This document shows positions 14,553 through 22,004 of a stretch of DNA of 35,711 bases, piece by piece. The notes beneath the pieces were generated by a model that had not been told where the DNA came from, did not search any database, and was given only the letters and a program-made list of their open reading frames with translations. The stretch spans positions 1-35,711 of IMG/VR virus record IMGVR_UViG_3300033143_002040; one strand, given 5' to 3'. The stretch comes from a virus. Numbering within the stretch: position 1 is the stretch's first letter; each line of letters begins with the position of its first letter. Made by a program: the position numbers and the translations under genes.

Positions 14553-15158
14553 ATGAATGATAAAATTATATTAACTGATGCAGATGGATGTTTATTCAAC
14601 TGGAACAATACGTTTAATGAATTTATGATTAATCGTGGATACAAAATTGTGCCAGGTGAGGAGGAAAATTATTCTGTTAGGGAACGATTTGGTTTGTCTC
14701 CTGGAACTAAAATGAATTTCATCAAAGAATTTAATCACTCAAATCGAATTGCCGAATTGCCTCCACTCGCAGATGCACAAGAATATGTTGCTAAACTGAA
14801 CAATGAAGGCTATAAGTTTATTGTAATTACAAGTCTCAGTGAAAAGCCTAGCGCATATGACTACAGAATGCATAATCTTAAAGAACACTTTGGTGATGCA
14901 ATCATAGGTTTACATTGCTTACGAATCGGCGTACATAAAGGTGAAAAATTAAAAGAGTGGGAAGGCACTGATATGTTTTGGATCGAAGATCACGTATCCA
15001 ACGCAGTTGCAGGCGCGAAGCTTGGACTTCGTGCGGTAGTCATCGACCACGTATACAATACACGATATTGCGAAGACGATCACTTACTTTATGCTCGCAC
15101 AACACAAGAAACACCTTGGGCAGATATTTACGAACTTGTTAAAGGGGCAGAAGAATGA
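14553..15158 (+). CDS. HAD-family hydrolase, deoxyribonucleotidase-like
   Basis: HAD phosphatases use two aspartates in a DxD motif; here LTDADGCLFNW has Asp9 and Asp11. Motif II is FIVITSLSEK, and the acidic motif IV is WIEDHVSNAV. The chain is 201 residues, in the range of 5'(3')-deoxyribonucleotidases, and the aspartate-following loop with Trp and Asn resembles that group. A dNMP phosphatase role is inferred, not shown. The start at 14553 forms ATGA with the frameshift product stop of the ATPase; the ATG at 14442 is rejected as it lies wholly inside the ATPase gene. Stop overlaps the next gene. Confidence 0.75.
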   Translation: MNDKIILTDADGCLFNWNNTFNEFMINRGYKIVPGEEENYSVRERFGLSPGTKMNFIKEFNHSNRIAELPPLADAQEYVAKLNNEGYKFIVITSLSEKPSAYDYRMHNLKEHFGDAIIGLHCLRIGVHKGEKLKEWEGTDMFWIEDHVSNAVAGAKLGLRAVVIDHVYNTRYCEDDHLLYARTTQETPWADIYELVKGAEE

Positions 15159-15406
15159 TACAAAATGGCATATTAAAAGTCGGAGATATAGTTCTTTACA
15201 AACGAAAAAAGAAAATTAAAGAATGGGAAATCAACGCCATTTCTCCATCTGGAGACTATATTGAAATAGAAAATGATGATTGGGATGAACGCTGGGTTTA
15301 TCTCGGCAACCTTCTTGAAATTATAGAAAGCAATGAAAACGAAGTTGAAATTACTATTTCTACTGTCAGTCAGCGGCCGCCAGTTATAGCTTCTAAATTT
15401 ACATAA
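15155..15406 (+). CDS. Unrecognised 83-residue protein, small beta-barrel-like
   Basis: ATGA overlap with the HAD gene. The sequence LKVGDIVLYKRKKKIKEWEI followed by YIEIENDDWDERWVYLGNLL alternates short strands with Gly and Trp/aromatic residues, as in SH3-like or KOW-type domains. No specific family can be named; nucleic acid or protein binding is possible. Confidence 0.55.
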   Translation: MIQNGILKVGDIVLYKRKKKIKEWEINAISPSGDYIEIENDDWDERWVYLGNLLEIIESNENEVEITISTVSQRPPVIASKFT

Positions 15407-15636
15407 TGAAATTTGAAACGGACGAATATAACATCCTAAAAATGAATATCTGGTTGCAGGAGCATCTAGAAACTTGTGCGTACTGGCAACCTAACGATCA
15501 CGGCATTCTTCCCCAAGGTGCGAACGGCGGAGCAATTACATATTTGTTCACGCCAACTAATATGGGATTAGTTGTAGAAGTGCAATGCTGCTGCGGCCAG
15601 AAAACTAACATAACAAACTATGATGAATGGCAATGA
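15406..15636 (+). CDS. Unrecognised 76-residue protein with C-terminal cysteines
   Basis: Shares its A with the preceding TAA (TAATG). Helical N-terminus (ILKMNIWLQEHLETCAYWQP), then strands with VEVQCCCGQKTNITNY. The cysteines could chelate zinc, but only Cys24 lies outside the tight CCC cluster, so this is uncertain. Overlaps the next gene by ATGA. Confidence 0.55.
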   Translation: MKFETDEYNILKMNIWLQEHLETCAYWQPNDHGILPQGANGGAITYLFTPTNMGLVVEVQCCCGQKTNITNYDEWQ

Positions 15637-16022
15637 ATCAGGATGATTTTGATAAGGCATATTTTAAAGCCAAGCTTGCAGGAATAGAAGCTTTAGGCGA
15701 ATTACTCTTACAACTCATGGGAACTGGCGAAGACCGCTTTGCCATGCAACTATTCCAACTCCATAATAAAGAATATGCTTCGATGCTGAATAATGATGCA
15801 GTATCAAAAGATCGAGTTTGTGAAAAATCTCCGTATCATTATTGTTTTTCAGTTCCGATGAGTAAAAACATAGAACACATAAATCCAGATTCTTTTTTTT
15901 GTATTTGGTGCAGTAAAATATATAGTGTAGATTTAACTAAACCTGAACGAGAATTTATCGAGGGTGGGCGAGTAGTTGGTTCACACAAACTATTACTAGG
16001 TATAGTCAGCGGAAAGAAATAA
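15633..16022 (+). CDS. Unrecognised 129-residue protein with Cys clusters
   Basis: Helical acidic N-terminus ([20 protein letters not shown]) and a middle with SPYHYCFSV and FFCIWCSKI. The second pair is a C-x-x-C knuckle, so a zinc site with the nearby His and Cys residues is plausible. I prefer ATG 15633, which forms ATGA with the previous stop; ATG 15627 is two codons upstream. Precedes GMP reductase by one base. Confidence 0.55.
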   Translation: MNQDDFDKAYFKAKLAGIEALGELLLQLMGTGEDRFAMQLFQLHNKEYASMLNNDAVSKDRVCEKSPYHYCFSVPMSKNIEHINPDSFFCIWCSKIYSVDLTKPEREFIEGGRVVGSHKLLLGIVSGKK

Positions 16023-16023
16023 C

Positions 16024-17133
16024 ATGAGAATCGAAGATTCAGTAAAACTAGATTACAGTGATGTATTGATACGTCCTAAGCGAAGCACATTAGTATCACG
16101 TAAAGAAGTAGATTTAGAACGTGAATTTGTTTTCCGTTATTCAGATGTAAAATATAAAGGCATCCCGATCATGGCTGCTAATATGGATACAACAGGCACA
16201 TTCGAAATGGCTCGCGCACTACTTAATTTTAATATGTTTACGTGCATACATAAACACTATGATATGAGTGGTTGGCGTGAGGGGCTTGTACTTGATACTG
16301 GAGCCGATCCTAGTGTTAAAAACTTAGCTATTTCAACTGGCATATCTAATACTGATTTTCTAAAAACAGTAGATATTATCTATGCATTTACAGAGATAAA
16401 CTATATCTGTGTTGACGTTGCTAATGGTTACACAGAAACATTTGTACAATTTATTCGTAAAATGCGCAAGAAATTTCCCAATAAAGTAATCATTGCAGGT
16501 AATGTAGTCACAGCAGATATGACAGAGGCACTTATATTGGCAGGTGCTGACATAGTGAAGGTGGGCATAGGCCCAGGAAGTGTCTGTACAACACGCAAGA
16601 AAACAGGCGTCGGCTATCCTCAACTATCAGCAGTTATTGAGTGTGCAGATGCAGCACACGGATTGAAAGGTCTTATTGTTGCAGATGGTGGGTGTACTGG
16701 CCCTGGTGATGTTGCAAAATCGTTTGCAGCAGGCGCAGATTTTGTAATGCTCGGCGGAATGTTAGCAGGCCACGCTGAAGGCGGCGGCTCAATTATATCA
16801 GGCTCAGGAAGGAAACTTGGCAGCGACACAGCACTCGATACTTACGACTTGGGCTACGGAGATATGTTTGTAGAGTTTTACGGTATGAGTTCTGAAACTG
16901 CACAGAACAAACATGGAGACGGACTTACAGGCTATCGTGCAAGCGAAGGCAAGCGTGTTTTGATTCCTTACAAAGGTAAAGTTGAAAATACTGTGAAAGA
17001 TATACTAGGCGGGGTTCGATCAGCATGTACATATACTGGCAGCATATCACTCAAGGAATTGTCAAAGCGTACAACGTTTGTTCGCGTCAACAATCAGCTT
17101 AATAATGTCTATGGTACAAATAGTGATGGATAG
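16024..17133 (+). CDS. guaC: GMP reductase
   Basis: NADPH-dependent reductive deamination of GMP to IMP and ammonia, linking guanine back to the adenine branch of purine salvage. Residue order matches Escherichia coli Gua[36 protein letters not shown], then [14 protein letters not shown] with the catalytic Cys188, [31 protein letters not shown] and [16 protein letters not shown], and the ending [19 protein letters not shown]. It is 369 residues versus 347 in E. coli, with extra sequence after the MLGGMLAGH segment and at the C-terminus. It is GuaC rather than GuaB because no CBS domains are present. Probably shifts purine pools toward the AT-rich phage genome; that part is inference. Confidence 0.95.
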   Translation: MRIEDSVKLDYSDVLIRPKRSTLVSRKEVDLEREFVFRYSDVKYKGIPIMAANMDTTGTFEMARALLNFNMFTCIHKHYDMSGWREGLVLDTGADPSVKNLAISTGISNTDFLKTVDIIYAFTEINYICVDVANGYTETFVQFIRKMRKKFPNKVIIAGNVVTADMTEALILAGADIVKVGIGPGSVCTTRKKTGVGYPQLSAVIECADAAHGLKGLIVADGGCTGPGDVAKSFAAGADFVMLGGMLAGHAEGGGSIISGSGRKLGSDTALDTYDLGYGDMFVEFYGMSSETAQNKHGDGLTGYRASEGKRVLIPYKGKVENTVKDILGGVRSACTYTGSISLKELSKRTTFVRVNNQLNNVYGTNSDG

Positions 17134-17338
17134 CTGTGCTTTATGGGGTTGTGAGCGATGTTTAACAACATATTTAATGTTTGAACCAGAAGACCACACT
17201 AACGGGCGTGGTGTATGTGAAAATTGCAAAAGCATTCAATGGGGCATATGGAACACAAACATATCGAAACAAGAATATTTCAAAAGCAAATTAACTGGTG
17301 AATACTTAAACGTAGTAAAATTAGAGCGCATAGGATAA
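17126..17338 (+). CDS. Small zinc-ribbon-like protein (paralogue A)
   Basis: 70 residues with CALWGCERC near the start and GVCENCK near residue 38, giving paired C-x-x-C knuckles for a zinc ribbon. The second half, [20 protein letters not shown], resembles the next gene (NWDMRETTMPEKEYFKRMLK), so the two are probably tandem paralogues. The start at ATG 17126 overlaps guaC by eight bases; earlier in-frame ATGs at 17078, 17105 and 17111 lie deeper in guaC. Function unknown. Confidence 0.6.
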   Translation: MDSCALWGCERCLTTYLMFEPEDHTNGRGVCENCKSIQWGIWNTNISKQEYFKSKLTGEYLNVVKLERIG

Positions 17339-17571
17339 TGACTAATATGTTTGAAATAAGATGCCTCGGCAAAATGGATTGCCACAATCACTTTTTAATA
17401 AAGGCAAGTAGGATAGGCGAGCCAGTAGAGCAACCAAATTGTGAAGTATGTGGCAATAATAATTGGGATATGCGAGAAACAACAATGCCTGAAAAAGAAT
17501 ACTTCAAACGCATGTTAAAAGATCCTCACGGAACAATCGGCTATCATGTCATACATGAAGATTTGGTATAA
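17338..17571 (+). CDS. Small zinc-ribbon-like protein (paralogue B)
   Basis: TAATG overlap with paralogue A. Cysteines occur as RCLGKMDCHN and NCEVCGNNN, the second a clear C-x-x-C, followed by the shared W....T.....EYFK...L block. The C-terminus differs. Its last 23 bases overlap the end of the sulfotransferase gene on the other strand, so transcripts converge here with no terminator hairpin visible between them. Confidence 0.6.
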   Translation: MTNMFEIRCLGKMDCHNHFLIKASRIGEPVEQPNCEVCGNNNWDMRETTMPEKEYFKRMLKDPHGTIGYHVIHEDLV

Positions 17572-18178
17572 CTGTAGCCCAACAAAAGTCACATTGCGCT
17601 TTATGATACAATGTTAAATCATCTGCGTAGTAAGTCAAAATTCTTTCTTTCAATTCATCATCAATATCAACATCACCCTCAGAAGTATTGAAACGACCTA
17701 ACTCACCTAATCCACTTTGTTTCCACCAATATTCTAACATTTCAAGAGGTATCAATTTTGCAGATTGATTACCTTTATTTAATAATGTATTTTGCTGCTC
17801 CAAATGAATTTCTTTTACGCCAGAATCAATAAAATCCATTAGATCAACTGGTGACATATCTGCGAATAATTTTTTATAGCGTGATGATCCATTATCGCGA
17901 CACTTATTTTTCCAGAGTGAACAAAAGCGGTCTAGCGGGTGGCGAACAACAAAATACGCATCATCAGTAACTTGTCGGGGTTCGATAGAAGTTATATTAT
18001 CTGCTTGCTCATTCATCCAAACAAACTGTTTGATGCTAGCAGTACCACATTTTAACGAGATACCAAGTGAGAAATTTTCTTCTTTGAAATAGAACCAACC
18101 ATAGTATATCGCACCTCTCGGCATGGTCTGCTTGCCAAGCTTGAAATCTTCATCGGTGAGTGGTGGACGCATATACAT
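17549..18178 (-). CDS. Sulfotransferase-family protein
   Basis: Sulfotransferases move sulfate from PAPS to sugars, lipids or proteins. The 5'-phosphosulfate-binding element appears as LKCGTASIKQFVW and the 3'-phosphate-binding element as YFVVRHPLDRFCSLWKN, the order expected for the type 2 (carbohydrate) group. The chain is 209 residues. I list the ATG at 18178 but favour the ATG six bases in (18172), because a GATAAATA element covers the first ATG and would start transcription at the second. Phages carrying sulfotransferases exist; whether this one modifies a capsid, a host surface sugar or something else is unknown. Encoded opposite to its neighbours, after PhoH. Confidence 0.75.
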   Translation of the reverse strand: MYMRPPLTDEDFKLGKQTMPRGAIYYGWFYFKEENFSLGISLKCGTASIKQFVWMNEQADNITSIEPRQVTDDAYFVVRHPLDRFCSLWKNKCRDNGSSRYKKLFADMSPVDLMDFIDSGVKEIHLEQQNTLLNKGNQSAKLIPLEMLEYWWKQSGLGELGRFNTSEGDVDIDDELKERILTYYADDLTLYHKAQCDFCWATVIPNLHV

Positions 18179-18185
18179 ATTTATC
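18178..18185 (-). promoter_or_regulatory. Late-type promoter over the sulfotransferase start
   Basis: On the minus strand GATAAATA spans 18185 to 18178. Six bases on is 18172, the A of the second in-frame ATG, so a transcript from here would be leaderless. A second GATAAATA farther upstream (18317-18310) gives a conventional leader. Confidence 0.4.
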
Positions 18186-18278
18186 TATGCATATTATTAG
18201 CTGTTAATATAAATGACGAGTACCAAGAATAGCTGTTGGTCAGCGGTGTGTAGTTACTAGTATACATTCCTGTCGTCA

Positions 18279-18294
18279 TGCTATTTACATAGCA
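18279..18294. other. Short hairpin between PhoH and sulfotransferase
   Basis: TGCTAT (18279-18284) and ATAGCA (18289-18294) form a 6-bp stem with a TTAC loop. There is no T-run on either strand, so it is not a standard terminator. The rest of 18186-18323 has only the promoter listed next and no gene. Confidence 0.35.
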
Positions 18295-18309
18295 CCCGTC
18301 GCTATATAA

Positions 18310-18317
18310 TATTTATC
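18310..18317 (-). promoter_or_regulatory. Late-type promoter upstream of the sulfotransferase
   Basis: GATAAATA on the minus strand (18317 to 18310), preceded by T, identical to the elements before virion genes. Expected start near 18304, about 126 bases before the first possible sulfotransferase ATG. It would also lie just beyond the PhoH stop, so the two minus-strand genes may be expressed separately. Confidence 0.5.
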
Positions 18318-18323
18318 ATATAG

Positions 18324-19049
18324 TCAATCTGCATCCCCATAACAGCGTAAAACCTCCTCCACTATAGGGTCGCGTTCGATATGATCCCGTGTGAAGTTAG
18401 TCAGCGAAATGGTGTGTGAATTGCTGACCTTAAGTTTCTTAAAGAAATCGTGTAAACCATTTTCCCTCCTTAAGTCGGACTGATTCAAGTCTCCTGTGAT
18501 ATACATGCGTGTACCATCACCAATGCGGGTTAGAGCCATCTTCATTTGTGCTGATGTAGTGTTTTGTGCCTCGTCAAAAATAATGACACAATCTTTGAAA
18601 GTTCGGCCTCTCATAAAAGCAAGCGGACAAATCTCAATTGTGCCTTCTTCAAGCATTAGTGAAATCTCTTTAGGGCTATAATATTCCTCAAATACATCCA
18701 TAAGTGGACGTACCCAAGGAGCCATCTTTTTATTAATGTCGCCAGGCAAAAATCCGTGATCTTCGTCTACGGTAACTGCTGGGCGCGTAATGACCACGCG
18801 TGATACGTGACCATTCATAAATTCTTGTACTGCTTTTTGTACTGCTAGGTAGGTCTTGCCCGTTCCTGCGGGTCCTGTTGCGAACACAATACGTTGACTT
18901 TGATCGTGTAGATTCGCGATGTATTCCTCTTGTGCAATATTGCGAGGAATTAGTTTTACATAGTTCTTACGTTTTTGATTGATCTCCTTCCGTGGTTCTT
19001 CTTGGATGCGAATGATGCGCCCGTTCCTTTTCTTTTTTGTTCTTGCCAT
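18324..19049 (-). CDS. phoH: PhoH-family ATPase
   Basis: PhoH proteins are P-loop ATPases, probably RNA-associated helicase-like, and are widespread in marine phages. This 241-residue form has FATGPAGTGKTYLAVQKAVQ (Walker A 59-66), the PhoH signature block PLAFMRGRTFKDCVIIFDEA with Walker B, and QNTTSAQMKMALTRIGDGTR followed by ITGDLNQSD. A basic N-terminal tail (ARTKKKRNGRIIRI) precedes the domain. GGAG lies about 10 bases before the ATG. It is transcribed away from the late block, in opposite orientation to most of the window. The exact substrate is unknown even in better-studied hosts. Confidence 0.93.
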   Translation of the reverse strand: MARTKKKRNGRIIRIQEEPRKEINQKRKNYVKLIPRNIAQEEYIANLHDQSQRIVFATGPAGTGKTYLAVQKAVQEFMNGHVSRVVITRPAVTVDEDHGFLPGDINKKMAPWVRPLMDVFEEYYSPKEISLMLEEGTIEICPLAFMRGRTFKDCVIIFDEAQNTTSAQMKMALTRIGDGTRMYITGDLNQSDLRRENGLHDFFKKLKVSNSHTISLTNFTRDHIERDPIVEEVLRCYGDAD

Positions 19050-19216
19050 TGGTAATTCTCCATTAAAGGCTTGTGAGTTGATGTGATGGGGTCGTAGAAC
19101 ACAGCGCCTGAAAGAATATCAAGCAAGTGTGTGGTAATTGAGAAATTGGAATATTTCATCTACAGTATTATTTAGCACTAGTCGTTTTACCAATTACCAC
19201 GTATATTACAAATTAG

Positions 19217-19224
19217 GATAAATA
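19217..19224 (+). promoter_or_regulatory. Late-type promoter with leaderless geometry
   Basis: GATAAATA at 19217-19224; expected start at 19230, the A of the next ATG. No Shine-Dalgarno lies in between. The preceding 19050-19216 stretch shows no other gene; on the minus strand CTAAATAATA (19175-19166) is a weak late-like element upstream of phoH. Confidence 0.45.
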
Positions 19225-19229
19225 CGTGT

Positions 19230-19310
19230 ATGAGATTAATAGAATTTACAGCTGGAAGGTCGCCGCGTGATAGCAAGCTTATCCCTGTTGGATACTGGCA
19301 AATCAATTAA
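19230..19310 (+). CDS. 26-residue possible peptide or gene remnant
   Basis: ATG 19230 opens a 26-codon frame beginning MRLIEFTAGRSPRDSKLIPV. The first residues resemble the start MRLFEL of the nucleotidylyltransferase gene at 33969. It follows a late-type promoter with no room for a ribosome binding site. It may be a translated micropeptide, or a remnant of a longer virion gene. Low certainty. Confidence 0.3.
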   Translation: MRLIEFTAGRSPRDSKLIPVGYWQIN

Positions 19311-19320
19311 ATCAGGGATA
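19280..19320 (+). other. Inverted repeat, 8-bp stem
   Basis: TATCCCTG (19280-19287) and CAGGGATA (19313-19320) are perfect reverse complements, 25 bases apart, spanning the end of the 26-codon frame. No T-run follows; instead TATAAATA begins two bases later. Possible roles are RNA stability, weak termination or protein binding. Confidence 0.4.
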
Positions 19321-19321
19321 C

Positions 19322-19329
19322 TATAAATA
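19322..19329 (+). promoter_or_regulatory. Late promoter, exact T4-type consensus TATAAATA
   Basis: TATAAATA at 19322-19329 is the perfect T4 late consensus. It lies 60 bases before ATG 19390, directly after an 8-bp inverted repeat, and is followed by a second element. Confidence 0.6.
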
Positions 19330-19356
19330 ATTTGATCTACTGATAGTCAGAAAGTT

Positions 19357-19364
19357 GATAAATA
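19357..19364 (+). promoter_or_regulatory. Late-type promoter (GATAAATA)
   Basis: GATAAATA at 19357-19364; expected start near 19370, giving a leader of about 20 bases before ATG 19390. AAAGAG at 19378-19383 is the likely binding site. A TATAAT at 19369-19374 lacks a -35 box. Confidence 0.6.
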
Positions 19365-19389
19365 ACAGTATAATTTAAAGAGACATATA

Positions 19390-19977
19390 ATGCCAAAGAA
19401 AGTAAATGAAATCATGGCGCTTCTAAAGCGAGTTGGCGGAGAATCAACTTCTCTAGACATGCTTATGGAGATGGAAAAGACATTCGACAATGCTAATCTG
19501 TATGCTTATAGGAACTGGTTAGATGGAGAGTTAGTCGAAGGTCCGACTATTGATCGTTATTGGTTTACGACAATGTGGATGTACCCGCACAAAATGATGC
19601 CTGATCCTGCAGGAAGTTTGCGCTTAATCAAGTATGGTTGTAAAGTATCATTTGCACAAGACACACTACTCGAACCAAAGAGTGTTAAGAATCCAGAAAC
19701 GGATCTTAAGGGCGGATATTCTAACGAACGCAAACAAGCAAAGATTTTAGAAAAGCCTGTATGGTTAGTACAAATTGAAATGCCTCGTAAGTTTGTAGAT
19801 GAAGCACATGACGCACTTCTACAATTTGAGGATGACGAAATTGATATGGATGACATTAACGCTGCATACGATGAAGACTTAGATAATAATGAAGAATCTA
19901 AAGAGCAAGACGTAAGTGCGGAGACAGATGCGCGTGAAGCAGAGTTTGATGAATTCGCAGGCGAGGAACAAGTATAA
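19390..19977 (+). CDS. Probable virion or head-assembly protein (195 residues)
   Basis: The N-terminal domain contains NLYAYRNWLDGELVEGPTID followed by RYWFTTMWMYPHKMMPDPAG, RLIKYGCKVSF and KPVWLVQIEMPRKFVDEA, a pattern I recall from an unnamed protein of marine T4-like phages. The last 60 residues are strongly acidic (EDDEIDMDDINAAYDEDLDN) and probably disordered. First gene of the late block, behind two late promoters. No catalytic motif. Confidence 0.6.
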   Translation: MPKKVNEIMALLKRVGGESTSLDMLMEMEKTFDNANLYAYRNWLDGELVEGPTIDRYWFTTMWMYPHKMMPDPAGSLRLIKYGCKVSFAQDTLLEPKSVKNPETDLKGGYSNERKQAKILEKPVWLVQIEMPRKFVDEAHDALLQFEDDEIDMDDINAAYDEDLDNNEESKEQDVSAETDAREAEFDEFAGEEQV

Positions 19978-20162
19978 TGAACGATATGCGCAAACTAATG
20001 GAAGCGGTTGATGAGCTAGAAGAAGCTACAGGCCCACTTGAAGGTGAGGCAACACATGTTGCTTTTATTGATGGATATATAGCAGGATGTGATAGTGGAG
20101 ACAGGTCTATGGAAGCGGCTAGAAATGCATACAAAGTATGGTTTCATAGACAGCAAGGTTAA
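19977..20162 (+). CDS. Small protein with a capsid-targeting-like N-terminus
   Basis: 61 residues beginning MNDMRKLMEAVDELEEATGP. The first ten residues are almost identical to the start of the protein at 33225, although the rest is unrelated. L-M-E fits the T4 gp21 head protease cleavage consensus L/I-x-E, as in internal head proteins. The remainder contains FIDGYIAGCDSGDRSMEAAR and ends in a basic WFHRQQ. Starts by TAATG overlap. Probably packaged inside the head; this is inference. Confidence 0.6.
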   Translation: MNDMRKLMEAVDELEEATGPLEGEATHVAFIDGYIAGCDSGDRSMEAARNAYKVWFHRQQG

Positions 20163-20165
20163 TAT

Positions 20166-20831
20166 ATGAATTACAAAGCACATTACAACACGCTGATTGA
20201 GCGAGCTAGAACAAGATTGCTAGAAGGTTATTCAGAACGACATCATGTTGTTCCTGTGTGCATGGGTGGCGGGAATGAAACTGAAAACATTGTTCGCCTT
20301 ACTGCGGCAGAACATTATGTTGCTCATCAATTGCTTGTTAAGATTTATCCTGATAATTCGCGACTAGCTAAAGCAGCATATATGATGACTGTGGATAACA
20401 ATGGCGAACGTGTTACTAATCGTCTATATGGCTGGCTCAAGGAAAAAAATTCAAAAGCACAATCAAAATTAATGACTGGCAGCATTCCGTGGAATAAAGG
20501 AAAAAATAATGCATATTCCGCAGAATCAAAAGATAAAATTTCCAAAAGTTTAAAAATATACCATGCGAACAACGATCATCAGCGCGGTATGTTAGGAAAA
20601 AAACATACTGAAGAAACTAAAATAAAAATGTCAGAATCTAGAACCGGCAAGAGTAATGCGTTCTATGGAAAAAAACATACTGAAGAAACAAAACAAAAAA
20701 TATCCAAGGCTTTGAAAGGAAAAGTTGGATGGTTCAATAATGGCTGTGAAGAATGTTACGTAAAGATTAATTCGGCCCCTGCAGGTTGGATACGTGGCCG
20801 AACTTGCAAAACATTAAAGGAGAAAATATAA
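20166..20831 (+). CDS. HNH homing endonuclease with NUMOD3-type repeats
   Basis: N-terminal HNH core HHVVPVCMGGGNETENIVRL, then TAAEHYVAHQLL, followed by several NUMOD3-like DNA-binding units: WNKGKNNAYSAESKDKISKS, then GKKHTEETKIKMSESRTGKS and GKKHTEETKQKISKALKG. The C-terminus, WFNNGCEECYVKINSAPAGW then IRGRTCKT, is shared with the GIY-YIG enzyme at 26558. Inserted between a head-type gene and the next virion gene. Probably mobile in its own right. Confidence 0.88.
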   Translation: MNYKAHYNTLIERARTRLLEGYSERHHVVPVCMGGGNETENIVRLTAAEHYVAHQLLVKIYPDNSRLAKAAYMMTVDNNGERVTNRLYGWLKEKNSKAQSKLMTGSIPWNKGKNNAYSAESKDKISKSLKIYHANNDHQRGMLGKKHTEETKIKMSESRTGKSNAFYGKKHTEETKQKISKALKGKVGWFNNGCEECYVKINSAPAGWIRGRTCKTLKEKI

Positions 20832-20832
20832 T

Positions 20833-21558
20833 ATGGGCCTCAGGTACCTGGAACTTTCTGGAATGATTTTACCCCTCATATCAGTAGACGAATTTACTCC
20901 GAAGATGGGAACTACAGAAGAAGTTATTGTAATTTCATTCTTTTGTAAAGATGAACTGCCTGCATTTGATCTAGATGAATTCATTGACAAGAGTGTTATT
21001 GAATTTCTAGATAGCGAAGTTAGTCCGAATCCTAATGAAGACGGCTTGTATCTTGTGTTTATCGAATTCAAACGTCAACCTAATTTCTGGCTTAAACTTT
21101 ATGATCTTGTAAAAGACATAGAAAACGTAACTGACAAACTCAACTGGAAAGTACAACCTTACTTAGTTGACAAACTGTATGATCTTAGCGATCCTGAATT
21201 ACACGATGTAGTCATTACAAAAAAACAATCATATGTTCCTCGTCAAGAATTTGAACAAACAGTAGAATCATATTTTCAAGATAGTGATTTGCTAACGTTT
21301 GAAGCAGACGATACACATATCAAAATTGGTGGTGCTGGCGTACAATGGGTATTTGAATTCGTTGGCTTTGGCACAACAGACAATATGGTTAAACGACTTA
21401 GACTAAATGAACAACACATAGACCTCATGCACACATCAATGGCGCTTGGTTCCTTGCGAGGAATGCTGGGCGGTAACTGGGAAATTCAGACAATTGGTGA
21501 TTTCTACTTTTTGAATAAAGTAGGCAATGAGAGAAGTGTAGTTCTAAGGAGTCAATAA
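20833..21558 (+). CDS. Probable virion protein (241 residues), unrecognised
   Basis: AAGGAG about 12 bases upstream supports ATG 20833. Mixed alpha/beta protein with MILPLISVDEFTPKMG, YLVFIEFKRQPNFWLKLYDL, a Tyr/Phe-rich middle (RQEFEQTVESYFQDSD) and a C-terminal MALGSLRGMLGGNWEIQTIG. I recall similar sequences of unknown role in marine T4-like phages. Positions in a late block suggest an assembly or virion function. TAATG overlap with the spanin gene. Confidence 0.55.
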   Translation: MGLRYLELSGMILPLISVDEFTPKMGTTEEVIVISFFCKDELPAFDLDEFIDKSVIEFLDSEVSPNPNEDGLYLVFIEFKRQPNFWLKLYDLVKDIENVTDKLNWKVQPYLVDKLYDLSDPELHDVVITKKQSYVPRQEFEQTVESYFQDSDLLTFEADDTHIKIGGAGVQWVFEFVGFGTTDNMVKRLRLNEQHIDLMHTSMALGSLRGMLGGNWEIQTIGDFYFLNKVGNERSVVLRSQ

Positions 21559-22004
21559 TGCTTAATAAACACAGACAACGAGGTTTTGGCGGGATTGCAA
21601 TGTATATGGGAATTGTTTTACTTATAGTTCTTGCAGGTTCTGCAACATATTTCAAATGGTCTCAGGACAAACTAGCAGAAGCTAATCAATTAGTTGCTGT
21701 AGAAAAAGCTGGGCGCGCATCTGCTGAGGCAAATCTTACGTTCTTGCAAGAAAGTCATCGCAAGCAACAAGAAGCAATCGGAAGACTATCAAGTGCGTCA
21801 GCAGAAATTCGAAAAGAGCAAGAAGTGACAATTGACATTTTTGCAGAACATGATCTTCAAAGGCTTGCAGAACGTAAGCCTGGCCTGATAGAACGTCGCG
21901 TAAACAGTGCTACGGAGCGTGTATTTAATGAACTGGAAGATATTACAGATCCTATGAGTTATGTATCAAAGCCAGGCGGCGAATTCGTAAAGGATGAGAA
22001 ATAA
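21558..22004 (+). CDS. Inner-membrane spanin subunit (Rz-like)
   Basis: 148 residues: one N-terminal membrane helix (GGIAMYMGIVLLIVLAGSAT, residues 11-30) followed by a long charged coiled coil (KLAEANQLVAVEKAGRASAE, then ESHRKQQEAIGRLSSASAE) that would span the periplasm. This layout is that of i-spanins, which fuse inner and outer membranes at lysis. The next gene encodes a lipoprotein, as expected for the outer-membrane partner. TAATG overlaps join it to the genes on both sides. Sequence alone cannot exclude another membrane-anchored coiled coil. Confidence 0.75.
   Translation: MLNKHRQRGFGGIAMYMGIVLLIVLAGSATYFKWSQDKLAEANQLVAVEKAGRASAEANLTFLQESHRKQQEAIGRLSSASAEIRKEQEVTIDIFAEHDLQRLAERKPGLIERRVNSATERVFNELEDITDPMSYVSKPGGEFVKDEK

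Noticed and set aside
18956-19159. A 67-codon minus-strand frame overlapping the start of phoH, beginning MKYSNFSITTHLL
   Set aside because: No ribosome binding site, and half of it reads phoH codons in a wrong frame (KRKGTGASFASKKN).
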